The notes beneath the pieces were generated by a model. That model saw only the letters and a list, made by a program, of their open reading frames with translations, searched no databases and was not told the origin of the DNA. Source: Nansenia antarctica (Eukaryota > Chordata > Actinopteri > Argentiniformes > Microstomatidae). Taken from it: a stretch of 64,000 nucleotides of DNA. Below are positions 44,501-52,820 of this stretch, one piece after another (position 1 is the stretch's first letter; the number at the start of each line of letters is the position of its first letter). Where the stretch lies: NCBI GenBank assembly GCA_963989245.1, contig OZ022346.1:59340584-59404583 (forward strand), given 5' to 3'. The position numbers and the translations under genes are program-made.

Positions 44501-47500
44501 ACCTGCTGGACGACCCCTCCTTCGCTGAGTACGAGGCGCTGCAGAGCATGGACCAGGAAGACGCTCTGATCTGCTTCGAGGAGCACATCCGCGCCCTGGA
44601 GAAGGAGGAGAAGCAGACGATTCTGCTGAGGGAGAGAGACAAGATGTCCGAAGGTGCCGTGGTACTGGGGATGGACCAGTCCCTTCCGCGCGCCGCCTGG
44701 CAGACAGGCAGAGTGGTCGACACTATCACCTCCTACCTCACGCTGCTAGAGCAGCCTAGCCAGTGTGCCTTCTTAGTTGACTGAAACCGAGGGTTTCATG
44801 GGGCGGCTGTTGTGAAGGCCCACAGTTTTAGTGCCAGTTTTAGTTTCCCCAAACCAGCCCTATTTTGCCCCAGTTATTTCTTTATTATTTTCTATATAAT
44901 TCATATACGTTTGTGAAGTGTATGTATTATTATTGTACTGTTTATGTATATGTTGATGACGTAGTATATCCGGGGTGTGTCTGTGACCCGGATGTTACGT
45001 TCGGTGGTGCCTATATAAGAGACGGGAGTAGTCCGCGAGTCAGAGTGTGTGGTGAGCAGCAGAACGAGAGAGAAGCAGAACGAGAGAGAATAACGAGAAG
45101 CCGATCCAAGATGGCGGATTCAGCAGCGCGCACCCCGTGCAGCAACTGAAGACGCCAGGAAAGTGATTATCGAGTGTACCACGGTAGCCCGTTTTAGTTG
45201 TGTTCAACGTTGGACCAAGCGGGACGCCAGCTGGACATTAATCGTCGCCTCCACGAGCGAACACAGACTCCAGCGGAGCTTCGACGCGGACCACTTCATC
45301 GACGCACAGGCCATTCAACCAGGCCTCAACGCACACCACGCCACTGGACTATAAGCCTGTTCAGGCCAGAGACTATCAGTGAGTGATTGAGAGTGTGTGT
45401 GGCCGGCCGGGAGGGAATGTGTATTTGGGGATGTATACAACCGTCATGTGTAATAAATGTGTGTTCATATGTAATACCGTGTGTTAGTTGTTTGTAGCTC
45501 CAATGCTAATGCTAGTTGTTTGTAGCTCCAATGCTAATGCTAGTTGTTTGTAGCTCCAATGCTAATGCTAGTTGTTTGTAGCTCCAATGCTAATGCTAGT
45601 TGTTTGTAGCTCCAATGCTAATGCTAGTTCCCTTGCTAATGCTAACGACATTAACTGCTAGTCTAACGGTTTGCTGTCGCCCCCTGCCTGTATCCTCCTA
45701 TATTGCCTATTTAGCTCCCTTAGTTAGATAACCAGCCCCTTCCTAAATAGTCCAGTCAATCTGTGGTTTAACCCAGGGGAAATTGCAATAGTAATCATTC
45801 AAGTTTTTTTGTGATCCCTAGGGACAACCAAATAACATATTAAAAGTCTTAGTCTTAATATTTATTGGATCAAGGTAAATTCAGGGGTCGAAAATGTGTT
45901 TTTTTGTGCCAGGCGCAACACAGCCAGTTAATAGGATAAAAAATGTAACTAATAGATATCACCATGAAACTTCCCCAGTTAATCACTTACATTAAGACTA
46001 CTATTTTTTGTATTACAAGTTTTCTGAAATATTATGTTTAAATATGCAAATTAGGCATTCTCTAATGAAATATGTGCTAATTTGCATAACATTCAAGATC
46101 AGAAATCTGAACATTGGATAAAGCCAGGTTAAAAATTCTTGTTTCATCTTGTTGTCATATTAGAGTCACGGTCCTCTATAACAGGGAATTTGGAATTTGG
46201 AACGTTCCATGGCCATCAATTGTTCGGATATTATGGTCAGCATTATCAGCAACATATTGTATGAAGTGCCCAGGTGTGAGTCCACGTACCTCAAGTTTCT
46301 CAGCTACTGCAGCACTTCTTTCATACATCTGTACCTCTGGATATGAACAGCCAAACCCAAGGTGATACAGACTGTCAACTAGAAATGTTGATGCAAAGTG
46401 GTGATGCATTTGTACACCAACCCCAAGCTGAAGTGGTGGAAGTAGAGCTCTTGGTCTGGTAGCTTGCATCATGGCTTGGCCGATGGAACAAACTTTTAAT
46501 TCCTTTTCTTTCCCAACAAATAGTGTGCGCAGGAAGAGTTGCAGAGACTGTGGAACATATAGCAGTGTCTTCATCACTGATGACATTTCTAGACTTGTTG
46601 GATAGGAACTATTTCCCTGCACAACAGACCTAATGTCAGATTTCAAGACTTCTGCTGCAGCCATAATAAGCCTCTCCTTGTCATTATCATTGCTCTTGGA
46701 TCCTTAAAAAAAGTCATGGAGAATTGCTGAAGCCGTCCTTCGGAATGTCACCACATTCTGTTTTCCTTTTACCTCACTGAGCAAAATGTCACAACCAAAG
46801 TGACTCTGAAGTTGTTCTTTCATGTGGCGAAAGCTGTATGGCTCCTCATCATCTCCTAAGTAGTCCTTCATCCTGATGATGAGGTCATTTATTGTCGTCT
46901 GCTCCTCATCACTATGGCGCAGATAGTCTGCCACTTTCAAAAAAGCATCACCACGAGAAAGGGACCGGGGCCTCCCAGATTTACGCCTTTTTGAGCCATC
47001 TTGAAAACACTTGGGAACTTGTTTTCCAGTTCTGAAGCTGCCGTTGCAAGACTTGTGGTATACTGTGTCAGCAGCGTGAAGGTCATTCACATATAGCAAT
47101 CTTCCTCTCACTATATCAGACCAATGGTCCGAACGCTTAGTGCAACATTCAAGTAATTTGGTCTGGAAGTCTTTGGTCCTGACAGGAATCAGTTTGAACT
47201 CTTTTAACTTGACTGAATATCTGTCATGCACCCCACAAAACAAACAGTGATCTTTGTATGAAAATGAGGGGCCAGATGATCTGCGCTTACAACCAACTAC
47301 CCCTGCTTCAATATCTTGCTGCTGTTTCTTCTGTTTTTCTATGTCCTGTGGGTTGGTAAATTTCCTCCGGCATTCTACATGAACCACTTGGCCAGGGACT
47401 ACGGTTATGCCTACATTGCATTGTTCATTGGCTCTGACAATACCATCACATCCCTTCTGGGTTAACTTGACAGTCGGCACGTCATCAGATGTTTGGTTCC

Positions 47501-50209
47501 CACAGAATACACACTCATCCGTCTCCATCTGGAACAAAGTTATTAAACAAGGCACACTTTTAAACTTCTGATATATTTTGCTCTGCTAACGAACACTATC
47601 ACCCTGCCAGCTGTGGCTAGCTAGCAAATGTCAGCTAACCACTAGCTAACATGACGAGTAACCTGTAATTCAATGCAGCAAAAATGAAGACTGCTGACAA
47701 TTATAAACATGTTTTATTGTATTGAGTCGTAGAATTAAAGGAATGTCTAATCCTTTGTTTGAACTAGGCTACTTACCAGTGACAGCTGTACACACACTGT
47801 GGCTAGCTAGCAAACGTCAGCTAACCGCTAGCGAAGAGTAACCTGTAATTCAATGCAGCAAACGCCCGTTTTTTTTTTAAACCGGGCGTTTTTCTACCCG
47901 GTTTTGCCTTCCATCCACACGCACCCGGCGTTCGCGGTTACTGAAACCGTGCTTTCTTGAGAACTCCGGCCAGGGTGAACTTTTGTAGAAACTCCGGTTT
48001 CAGCGGAGAGGTGTATACGAGAAAACCGGGGTTTTCGGCTTGAACGTCAATTGTGCGACATCTATGACGTCAGAATATATGCGGCATTAGGCATTAGGCT
48101 ACTTGTAAACAAAGAAGAAGAAGCAGAAGAAGAAGAGGCTACATGTGCTAAGATGGACGTAAGGAAGATCCTGCTGATTTTAAACATGCTAACAGGAGTA
48201 GTTTCTTGTATGCAGAATAAAATCCAGTTAATCGCCGAGTTACTGGAGCAACAGAGGCACCGGAATATGCAACGGAGAATGCTGCTAGAACCAGCTGTCT
48301 TCTTTTAAAGTAACATAAACAAACTGTACAATAAAAATGTAAAAATGTAAAATAAAGTCTCTTGTTATTTACAAGGTAATATTAATTGAGCTGCCTTTTC
48401 AGTAAAAAAAAAAAAACTTAAAGGTGTAGGCCTACATACAACATTGGTTACATGGTTACACTACACACTTACACGCGTTTTTGTGTGGATGGTGTTTTTT
48501 TATAACTGTGATTGTGTGGACGCGTTACAACAAAAACGGTGTAGGCCTAGCTAGCAGCGTTTGTTGTGGTTTCATCAGTGACTTTTCTCCCATTCTGTGT
48601 TTGAGGTGCACCAACATTCAAATACTCGTGTCGTCTTCAATTTCTGTCCGATTTCAATGTGTGACACATCATTTGAAAGCTTACAATCTGTATTTTCAGA
48701 ATATGTAAAAAACTGAAAGTGTATGTTGGCAACTGATTGATGAAAACATTGTCTGGCGTCACATTTGGCAAATAAGTGGGTGTTGGGGTAGTTGTACCCC
48801 TAATACAGGTATAAGACTTAAGAATATCCTCTGAAAAAGTGTTTTATTGGAAAGATTGACCCCCAAAACATAGGAAAAGACACCAAATATGTTGGATAGG
48901 TATACATAGGCCCTCCAATATTAACACCATTTTACCCAGATGGCGTCACTCAAAAACACTGTTTAACCTCTTTTGACCTTGAAAAAAGTATGATCCAATA
49001 AATTAATTAATTAAGACTTTTAGTATATGATGCAGGAGGATATTAGGAACAATAAAAACTATGAAACATTACTATTGCAATTTCTCCTGGGTTGGGCCTT
49101 TTTTTTAGTTAGATTGACTGGACTAAAAGTATACAGTCCTTTTCAGCTACTCCCTGGTTACAATATTATTGTATTATCATACCATTATATAGTATATACC
49201 ATTATATAGTTCATACTCCCTATATGTGATGTTCTTCCCACATCAATTCCTATGATTGGCCCGCCCTCCCTAAGTAATATATATGTTACGTTACACGTGA
49301 GAATACGGTACATGTGGGAAAACCCTATTAGGGTTAGGGTTAGGTGCTAGGGTGCTAGGCTTAAGGTTAGGGTTAGGGTTAGACATGCCAGCATGTACCA
49401 AGTCACCCTAGCACCTAACCCTAACCCTAGTTTTCCCACATGTACCGTATTCCCACATGTACCGTAACATATATACATCAATACATGCCATTTAGCTGAG
49501 GCTTTTATGCAACCCTGTCAGGACACTACCACGAACACCAGGAGGCCCATGGGAGACCTCTCGATGTCCCAATAAACTGACCTGGGGTGGGGGTGTGGTA
49601 GGTGGTGCTGAGTCTGGCTGTGGTCCTGCTGAGTCGTCGTTTGAGTTCTCATCTGTGTCGCTGCTCTCTGAGTCGCTCTCAGAGAGGCTGAATTCCTCTC
49701 GGTAGGACTGGTCGTCTGCAAAGTAAAACATCCGATTACTTATTATTTTATATCAGAAATAACAACGGGACCCAGAGGACAGGTTCATTGTCATGCAAGG
49801 AATGGAATGAGGAAGGTTACCTTTCCTCTTTCCATTCCATGGATGACAATGAGCCTGTCCTCCAATGTCTGTCTCCACTGGTGTTTTCCACAATGTGCAT
49901 GGATAGTTATAAATAACTAAACAGGTGGAAGTAATCTCACAAGCATTGCTTGCATTGCCCTTTTAAGTTTAAATAAATTGCGCCGCGGACACTAACAGTA
50001 CAGGATAAATCAAAGTGAAACCACGGGTGGAGTGCTGTTGCGTTGTATTTAGACATCTAAATACATCATTTACTATCAACAAGTACCATAGTCAGTGTGA
50101 CAATAATGAATAGAATAGAAGAATAGAACAGGCGAATTAGATGAGAACAGTGGACACAGAGTAAACAGATTCCAAGCGAGAGCTCACCGTTTGTGCTGCT
50201 AGACGCCAT
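32579..50209 (-). CDS. CCCH zinc-finger / WWE-domain protein (PARP12/ZC3HAV1-like), partial
   Basis: Probable cytoplasmic RNA- and ADP-ribose-binding protein of the PARP12/PARP13 family. Exons read from splice sites: 50188-50209 (starts MASSSTN), 49582-49715 (acidic Ser/Asp stretch), 39440-39641 (two CCCH fingers, CRFYNQGGCRSGKKCHYLH and CKYALRGTCRDGANCHLTH), 38291-38435 and 38012-38147 (first WWE, then WTWYYGSSRGWEKFG opening a second), 35207-35327 and 34932-35010 (rest of the second WWE, ending KRKVVRRPKY), 32579-32687 (second half of a third WWE, FTLNRQPYKLDF). Phases agree through 34932. The last exon does not fit that phase, so one exon (first half of the third WWE) is missing or unrecognised, probably in the stretch hit by the Harbinger element. 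No PARP catalytic domain was found downstream. Introns hold BEL, hAT, Harbinger and MITEs. Confidence 0.75.
33210..34694 (-). mobile_element. PIF/Harbinger element, TTA target duplication
   Basis: TTA at 33207-33209 and 34695-34697. Termini CGGCCAAGCTCCACC and GGTGGAGCTTGGCCG are a perfect 15-bp inverted repeat. Subterminal regions carry many copies of TTGCGTCA/TGACGCAA. It encodes a MADF/Myb-like exon (34107-34230) but no DDE nuclease is visible, so it is an internally deleted copy. Confidence 0.85.
34107..34230 (-). CDS. MADF (Myb/SANT-like) exon of Harbinger accessory protein
   Basis: Starting at MDDERLILEVEKYYF, the exon encodes the first helices of a MADF-type DNA-binding domain (with AWGEIGSTLGLS) and ends at a clean donor, CAG|GTAAGA. 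Harbinger elements usually carry such a Myb-like protein beside the transposase, where it helps target the nuclease to DNA. The following exon is not visible, so only a fragment remains. Confidence 0.65.
35504..37949 (-). mobile_element. hAT-Charlie-like element, near complete, exact TSD
   Basis: CTCTAGAT at 35496-35503 and 37950-37957. Termini CAGTGGTTCCCAAACT and AGTTTGGGAAACGCTG are near-perfect inverted repeats. The transposase is full length except for one frameshift. It lies in an intron of the CCCH/WWE gene. Confidence 0.92.
35818..37639 (-). pseudogene. hAT transposase, BED finger plus catalytic domain, one frameshift
   Basis: ZBED5/FAM200-like transposase. The N-terminal part, 37639 to about 37225, has a Lys-rich start and a BED-type finger (CVLCLKTLAAESMKPSKLKRHLETTH shortened here to its C-x2-C and H-x4-H pattern). 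The remainder, to 35818, has QVDEATD, the CTDGAQAM block, THCIIHREAL and the C-terminal hATC dimerisation region (GFSAVAAIKSKYRSKL). The two parts are offset by one base near 37218-37225. All catalytic-looking acidic residues seem present, so it died recently or was domestication-neutral. Confidence 0.85.
38521..38755 (+). mobile_element. TGACGTTAGAATT-family MITE
   Basis: It begins TGATGTTAGAATTATAAGG and ends at 'gagatagaacctta'. It is the same family as the split copy at 27960-32507. Confidence 0.7.
38756..39140 (+). repeat. L2-like LINE 3' fragment
   Basis: The RT C-terminal remnant includes GHRAFSRAAPRLWNSL and TFKSHLKTYLFSH. It ends 'tatataaataaagtgtgatt' plus (GATT)n. It lies between two MITEs in an intron. 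Confidence 0.75.
39163..39412 (-). mobile_element. TGACGTTAGAATT-family MITE, inverse copy
   Basis: Reverse orientation of the 38521 copy; ends 'ttataattctaacgtcacgc'. Together with 38521 it forms a large inverted pair flanking a LINE fragment. Confidence 0.7.
39704..39828. mobile_element. 125-bp palindromic MITE
   Basis: GGGCCAGTTTCACAGACAAG and its inverse CTTGTCTGTGAAACCGGCCC bracket a 30-bp spacer; the arms also share 'ggcttaagcctaatcctgga'. Common fish element type. It lies just upstream (minus-strand sense) of the CCCH exon. Confidence 0.8.
39890..40863 (+). repeat. BEL 5' LTR
   Basis: TG...CA, 974 bp. It has a TATATAA at 40094, AATAAA near 40533, and five 28-bp tandem units 'tagttgtttgtagctccaat...' at 40567-40709. 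Only two differences from the 3' LTR were noticed (about 40246 and 40414). Confidence 0.92.
40903..44784 (+). CDS. BEL gag-protease fused in frame to PRPF40 WW/FF domains
   Basis: Residues 1-165 are acidic/proline-rich. Residues about 165-330 are a long Glu/Arg coiled coil built from tandem copies of RQRQEALERERFQM. The BEL/Pao gag domain starts near 453 (FPFFKDEDRS). Three knuckles lie at about 693-756 (CPYCTSEHWLNEC, CWNCGRDHLAKNC, CNRCEEVHLHILH). Aspartic protease VLDDGSERT is near 815, and the post-protease BEL block HPIEGAEPTLLIGSDNAEL near 905. From about residue 1013 the sequence is pre-mRNA-processing factor 40: WW domain WTEHKSLDGKTYYYNSQT, then FF1 (EEAKQAFKELL, INDPRYSAL) at 1107-1158, then KEKEQAKQLRKRN and a later FF domain (NMANVTYCTTWSEAQQYL, ALICFEEHIRALEKEE) to about 1245. 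The last 40 residues (LPRAAWQTGRVVD) look like the BEL pol C-terminus. No stops or introns occur. The hybrid WW joins the start of WW1 to the end of WW2. Confidence 0.9.
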   Translation: MAERSQPDQTVTPPSPPPEPEPRPQRVPRLPPRLQEYELELESSPSGSEERTPRDTVVGEAEVSAGARVASTETALTEHQPEDEMAEPQGFAVETEEQEGEARSDSACGRKREGLSLNDLPPSTARSRPSSCRSVASYRSRASVGSYASGADSLHSRGSSAALSEYMRQQAEMALERERQQAEMALERERIHFERERLQMEAAGRQRQEALERERLQMEAAGRQRQEALERERFQMDGAERAAERQRQEALERERFQMNGAEREAERQRQEALERERFQMERDRLQTERQRQEALERERIQYERERLQMEGAERAAERQMAREQLHAEKMEEMMQTMRDVCISRTPSACSSRVSSARPSRVPSPEPPADGSMTPARTVQLQAQLTTWKEEDQGPDRYAAQREPASLPGRGVIPQERSTPLGPPVHQNACRPDTQTVTPAPMIHYRMFPQVEGPKFPFFKDEDRSQYVELRICLDTLLDNSCSESYKYAILLQHVRNPRAHNMVLAHASAPTPYTRALADLDARYGRPWNHALAELQALEQQAPIKDDRALDDFALRVHTLVGMLKTQGPAGASEINSTSNVERLLRKIPRFRQERFRRQQRVRNPEKLGLSMAAFAEFLLEEVHDTNVDAMGYAEPKKEREKGDRWDGPSSNRGRPVGVLHTEEEPRRERTTRPEGKDSSQPPPKGRRGPPPCPYCTSEHWLNECSDFNNLSTEAKQRWLEKNQRCWNCGRDHLAKNCTLRRKCNRCEEVHLHILHEVSLARSTEGNRSPRSGRAPEEETPVYYLDSPQSSGSKVLLKVVKVRLHHNHAVYDTYAVLDDGSERTILLQGAVRQLGLQGTAEKLTLRTIRRDLKEVTGARINFSISPAGRPSDRHRLQNVFTADQLALSRYDYPLERLRARYPHLRGVDLHPIEGAEPTLLIGSDNAELIVSLRPPLRGPRGCPMAVKTALGWALQGATEWRERDGRATSSLHVRTEEANQPTGPPGVESIAASAPGTVSTTNGSPQDDQPRKKSLWTEHKSLDGKTYYYNSQTKESRWWRYRAMAATAVAEEHLQVAMHPHVAEVSIDAPVNSVKYTSAMKVSASIVDASKEERPKLAKKRVKWNPEEEAKQAFKELLEEDGGSSDASWEQTMRMIINDPRYSALPKLSEKKQAFKAYKAKKEKEQAKQLRKRNCDALTSILDNMANVTYCTTWSEAQQYLLDDPSFAEYEALQSMDQEDALICFEEHIRALEKEEKQTILLRERDKMSEGAVVLGMDQSLPRAAWQTGRVVDTITSYLTLLEQPSQCAFLVD
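43942..44646 (+). other. Captured PRPF40 cDNA segment
   Basis: About 700 bp of intronless PRPF40-derived coding sequence. PRPF40 is a U1 snRNP-associated splicing factor with two WW and several FF domains. Compared with the family's known order, the WW1-WW2 linker, the segment between WW2 and FF1, and the FF2 region are deleted. Remaining blocks follow the host order and stay in frame. Paralogue A or B cannot be decided by eye. Confidence 0.88.
46176..47555 (-). pseudogene. Transposase-like protein of unassigned family, one in-frame stop
   Basis: Part one, 47555-46704, has two Cys-rich zinc-binding areas (CVFCGNQTSDD; HCLFCGVHDRY with later C-C-H residues) and basic tracts. Part two, 46664-46176, is in the same frame after one TAA at about 46704 and contains VADNADHNIRTIDGHGTF, a conserved-looking acidic/His motif. 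I recall this motif from multi-copy proteins of fish and invertebrates but cannot name the superfamily. The frame ends shortly after this motif, so the C-terminus is deleted. Likely the element's own transposase remnant. Confidence 0.55.
47580..47860. repeat. Imperfect direct repeat in transposon 5' region
   Basis: 'gtggctagctagcaaa(t/c)gtcagctaacc' and 'gagtaacctgtaattcaatg' occur at about 47608-47685 and 47800-47862. This may be a tandem promoter duplication upstream of the transposase-like gene. Confidence 0.6.
48151..48308 (+). CDS. Short frame, possible Harbinger-like leader exon
   Basis: The ATG at 48151 opens MDVRKILLILNMLTGVVSCM... ending in an Arg-rich stretch (HRNMQRRMLLEP) and a stop at 48308. 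Surrounding sequence (47867-48545) has inverse GC-rich arms (CGCCCGTTT...AAACCGGGCG) and may be a small nested element. Identity as a Harbinger-type leader is a guess from its Leu/Arg pattern. Confidence 0.3.
49279..49474. mobile_element. Palindromic MITE with TTAGGG units
   Basis: Second copy of the family at 18857-19000. Here the right arm is partly duplicated ('cccacatgtaccgta' twice). Confidence 0.75.
49775..49862. mobile_element. Short inverted-repeat element
   Basis: 'aggacaggttcattgtcatg' and its inverse near 49843-49862, with 'ggaatggaatga' arms, form a hairpin of about 85 bp. Confidence 0.55.
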
Positions 50210-50393
50210 GGGGAGAAGTTATGTTTCGTTTTCGTTGTAACTTTAGGTATTTCCAGTGACGATTCCAAAATCATCTGTTAATAAATAACAACTTGCAACT
50301 TGCATGCTGGGAACTTCAGTAAATAAACATTTAGGTTCAATCAATTCAATCAATTTGGGTTACTTTGACTGTACCCACAACATGGTATATGTA
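50210..50393 (-). promoter_or_regulatory. Presumed promoter/5' UTR of the CCCH/WWE gene
   Basis: It lies immediately upstream of the ATG at 50209 on the minus strand. No TATA box or other clear motif was seen. Confidence 0.3.
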
Positions 50394-50397
50394 TTAA

Positions 50398-50969
50398 CAG
50401 GGCTCTCAAGTTTTGAACAGAGTTCAGAGTGAGATTTTGGCGGTGGGGGGGGGGGGACGGGGTCTGATCTGATAAATGACATCAATTTGTAAAAAAAATA
50501 AAAAATAATCACACACACAGTCTCAGCGTCAAAGGATATGGTCTTCTCCCACGTCGACCAGTCTGTAGCCACTTCGAGATGTGAATGATCAATTCAAATA
50601 ATCTGTCCTCTTCTGTGTAGCGAGCATCTGAATCAATAGCTCCAGTCAGCCCGTGTCGTTGGAATCAGAACGTTGTTTGTTGTAGCGGGAATATCAAAAT
50701 GTTACCCGGATACAGCAATGCTATTATTTTCTGATTGGCTGTTCGGTAGCTATATTTTTTTATTTGATTAGCTGGTGCGTGGCCTTCTGAACTCTAGGGG
50801 AACCAGAGGGAACTCACTTGATTCTCTACCTGTTCTATTTAAAAAAAATAGCGGCGCAACTTGGTGGGCGCCCCTGGTCATTTCTCTGCGTGAGAAATAC
50901 AAGTTGTGGCGTGTGAACGGATTGAAATGCGTGTGTCTCACGCCCAATGCGTGAGACTTGAGAGCCCTG
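50398..50969. mobile_element. MITE, possible piggyBac type
   Basis: Inverted termini CAGGGCTCTCAAG and CTTGAGAGCCCTG. The left flank is TTAA and the right is TTAG, compatible with a mutated TTAA duplication. It includes a G10-type run near 50445 and no coding sequence. Confidence 0.6.
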
Positions 50970-50984
50970 TTAGACTTAGATTTA

Positions 50985-51247
50985 GACTTATGAATGAATG
51001 AATGGTCATTATTGTCATTAATACAGTACAGGTACCATACAACGAAATTTAGGAGGGGCGGCTCCCCTGGTGCTTGGAAAAAAGACTAAAAACAAGAGGG
51101 CCAAGGGTAAAATAAAAAAGGGAAAAGAGCTGGTTTACATAAATAAAGGCTATGTACACTATCCACTATACTATACTACTATACTATACAATAAAAGACT
51201 GTGCTGTACTCTATGCTATGCTATAAATATCCTAACTTTTTCCTATA
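50985..51247 (-). repeat. LINE 3' tail (L2/CR1-like)
   Basis: TGAATGAATGAATGG then 'cattattgtcattaatacag'; same family as 26971-27680. It abuts another tail that begins at 51248. Confidence 0.8.
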
Positions 51248-52200
51248 TCTGGAATGAATGGAATGGAATGGAATGGACTTTATTTGTCATTGCTACAGTA
51301 CTGGTACCAAACAACGAAATTTAGGAGGGGTGGCTCCCCTGGTGTTAGGAAAGGAAAAAGAAAACACATTTTAGAAAAAGCATAGATGCATAAAATCACA
51401 AGAAGGTAAGGAGCTGGTTTACATCAATAAAGGCTATGTACACAATCCACTGTACTATACTGCACAGATAGTCAACTAGGGTTGTCATATTGCACAAAAA
51501 GTATTTTTTCACATTATTTTAAAGTGTCACAGTTTGCAGGCTTGAAAATGTACATGTTTGTGCCTCAGCACTAGCTGCCATACAATCCGTCCGGACTGTC
51601 CTGGGCCCAGAACTTAGGCCTTTTCTGTGTTCAGGGCCTTGACGGCCCTGTGGTAGAAGCAGTCCTTCAGTCTGTTTGTCTTAGCGGCCGGGGTCCTGTA
51701 CCTCCTGTTCGAGGGCAGCTTGACAAAGTGTACGTGCCCAGGGTGGGTCGGGTCCTTGGAGATCTTGGAGGCCCTCCTGAGACAGCGTGTTTTGTACAGC
51801 TCCTCCAGAGAGGGGAGGGGGGCGCCGGTGATCTTCTGTGCTGTTCTCACGACTCTCTGTAGCTCGTTTCTCTCCGCTGTTGTGCAGCTGTGGAACCAGT
51901 TGGAGATGCCGAAGGTGAGGATGCTCTCCACTGCGCCGTGGTAGAAGGCCACCAGTATCTCCTGCTTGTTGTGTTGTTTCCTGAGGCATCTCAGGGTGTA
52001 TAGCCGCTGTTGTGCCCTCTTGATGGTGCCTTTAGTGTTGTCCTTCCAGGCCAGGTCATCCCGCATGTTGTGTCCCAGGAATCGGAGGGTTGAGACTATC
52101 TCCACGCTCTCTCCGTCGATGAGCAGGATGACCTGAATGTACACAAGGGTTGTCATATTGCACATAGTATTGTTGCACATTCATTAAAGTGTCGCAGTTA
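51248..52200 (-). mobile_element. 5'-truncated LINE with RT C-terminus
   Basis: The TGGAA-type tail is at 51250-51290. On the minus strand, 52132-51614 encodes the RT thumb and C-terminal region (ESVEIVSTLRFLG, ITGAPLPSLEELY, RASKISKDPTHP), clearly the same family as 28148-32384 but diverged. It lacks the catalytic core. Confidence 0.85.
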
Positions 52201-52599
52201 GCAGTTAACCCTAACCCTAAATGAGTAATGAATTGGGACGCCACTACAGCTACACGTGAATGCCCAAAATGGAGCCGTAGGGGTGAAAAGGGAGCCGGAG
52301 TGGTGAATTGGGATTCACCCTTAGAGGTAGAGTTTGTGTATGCATGGCTGGCAAATATGTCATTTTTAAATGAGTCATGAAACAATAATTTGTATTTGTA
52401 CATTATCTAACTAAGCAAATTCAATTTGTCATCAATCAGTTACATTTGGGGAATAAAGTAACTTGTAATTATTCATAGGACTGAAGTTTCATAAAAATTG
52501 TGCCAGTGGTGTCTGAGATATCACGTGTGACATTCAACAATTTGACATTCAGATGCACTGTCCCCTCCCTGATTTCAACTAGGGGGACATTCTTTAAAA

Positions 52600-52820
52600 A
52601 AAAACATTATATTTGAATATTTTATAATAATAATAATAATAATAATATATAAAAATAAAAATAAACACTTTCTTTCATCTTCTATCACAACTACTGCCAA
52701 TGGCCCCTGGCCTGAGCTAGATTACTCTTCCTGCTACAATTGGTGAATTGATGATTCACTTGCTTAGTCAAATGTATCATTGTAAGTCGCTTTGGAATAA
52801 GGCGTCTGCTAAATGCCAAA
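52600..52820. repeat. (AAT)n tract and SINE/LINE tail
   Basis: An (ATA)n run is at 52627-52650. 'gtaagtcgctttggaataag' with 'cgtctgctaaatgcc' at 52779-52818 is the common fish LINE/SINE 3' end. Confidence 0.7.

Larger units (their letters stand above)
45748..49125 (-). mobile_element. DNA transposon of unassigned superfamily, AAA TSD
   Basis: Termini TAGTCCAGTCAATCT and AGATTGACTGGACTA are perfect inverted repeats. Further inverse similarity continues inward ('aaattgcaatagtaat', then 'gtcttaatatttattggatc'). It sits in the BEL 3' LTR with a 3-bp AAA duplication (45745-45747 and 49126-49128). It carries a broken minus-strand gene at 46176-47555. Confidence 0.8.
39890..49162 (+). mobile_element. 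BEL/Pao retrotransposon carrying host PRPF40 cDNA
   Basis: LTRs are 974 bp each: 39890-40863, and 44808-49162 once the 3,378-bp transposon and its 3-bp duplication are removed. ATATT at 39885-39889 and 49163-49167 is a 5-bp target duplication. A primer-site-like TTTGGTCCTTCGAGCCGG follows the 5' LTR. A single 1,293-codon frame has BEL gag and protease fused to PRPF40 sequence and a pol C-terminal scrap. There is no RT, RNase H or integrase core, so it must have moved in trans. Confidence 0.9.
44808..49162 (+). repeat. BEL 3' LTR split by a DNA transposon
   Basis: LTR sequence is 44808-45747 and 49129-49162. After removing 45748-49125 and one AAA, the length is exactly that of the 5' LTR. Confidence 0.92.

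Noticed and set aside
41340..44586. Minus-strand frames of 76-239 codons under the BEL frame
   Set aside because: Antisense of the Glu/Arg-rich Gag and PRPF40 segment; no independent evidence.
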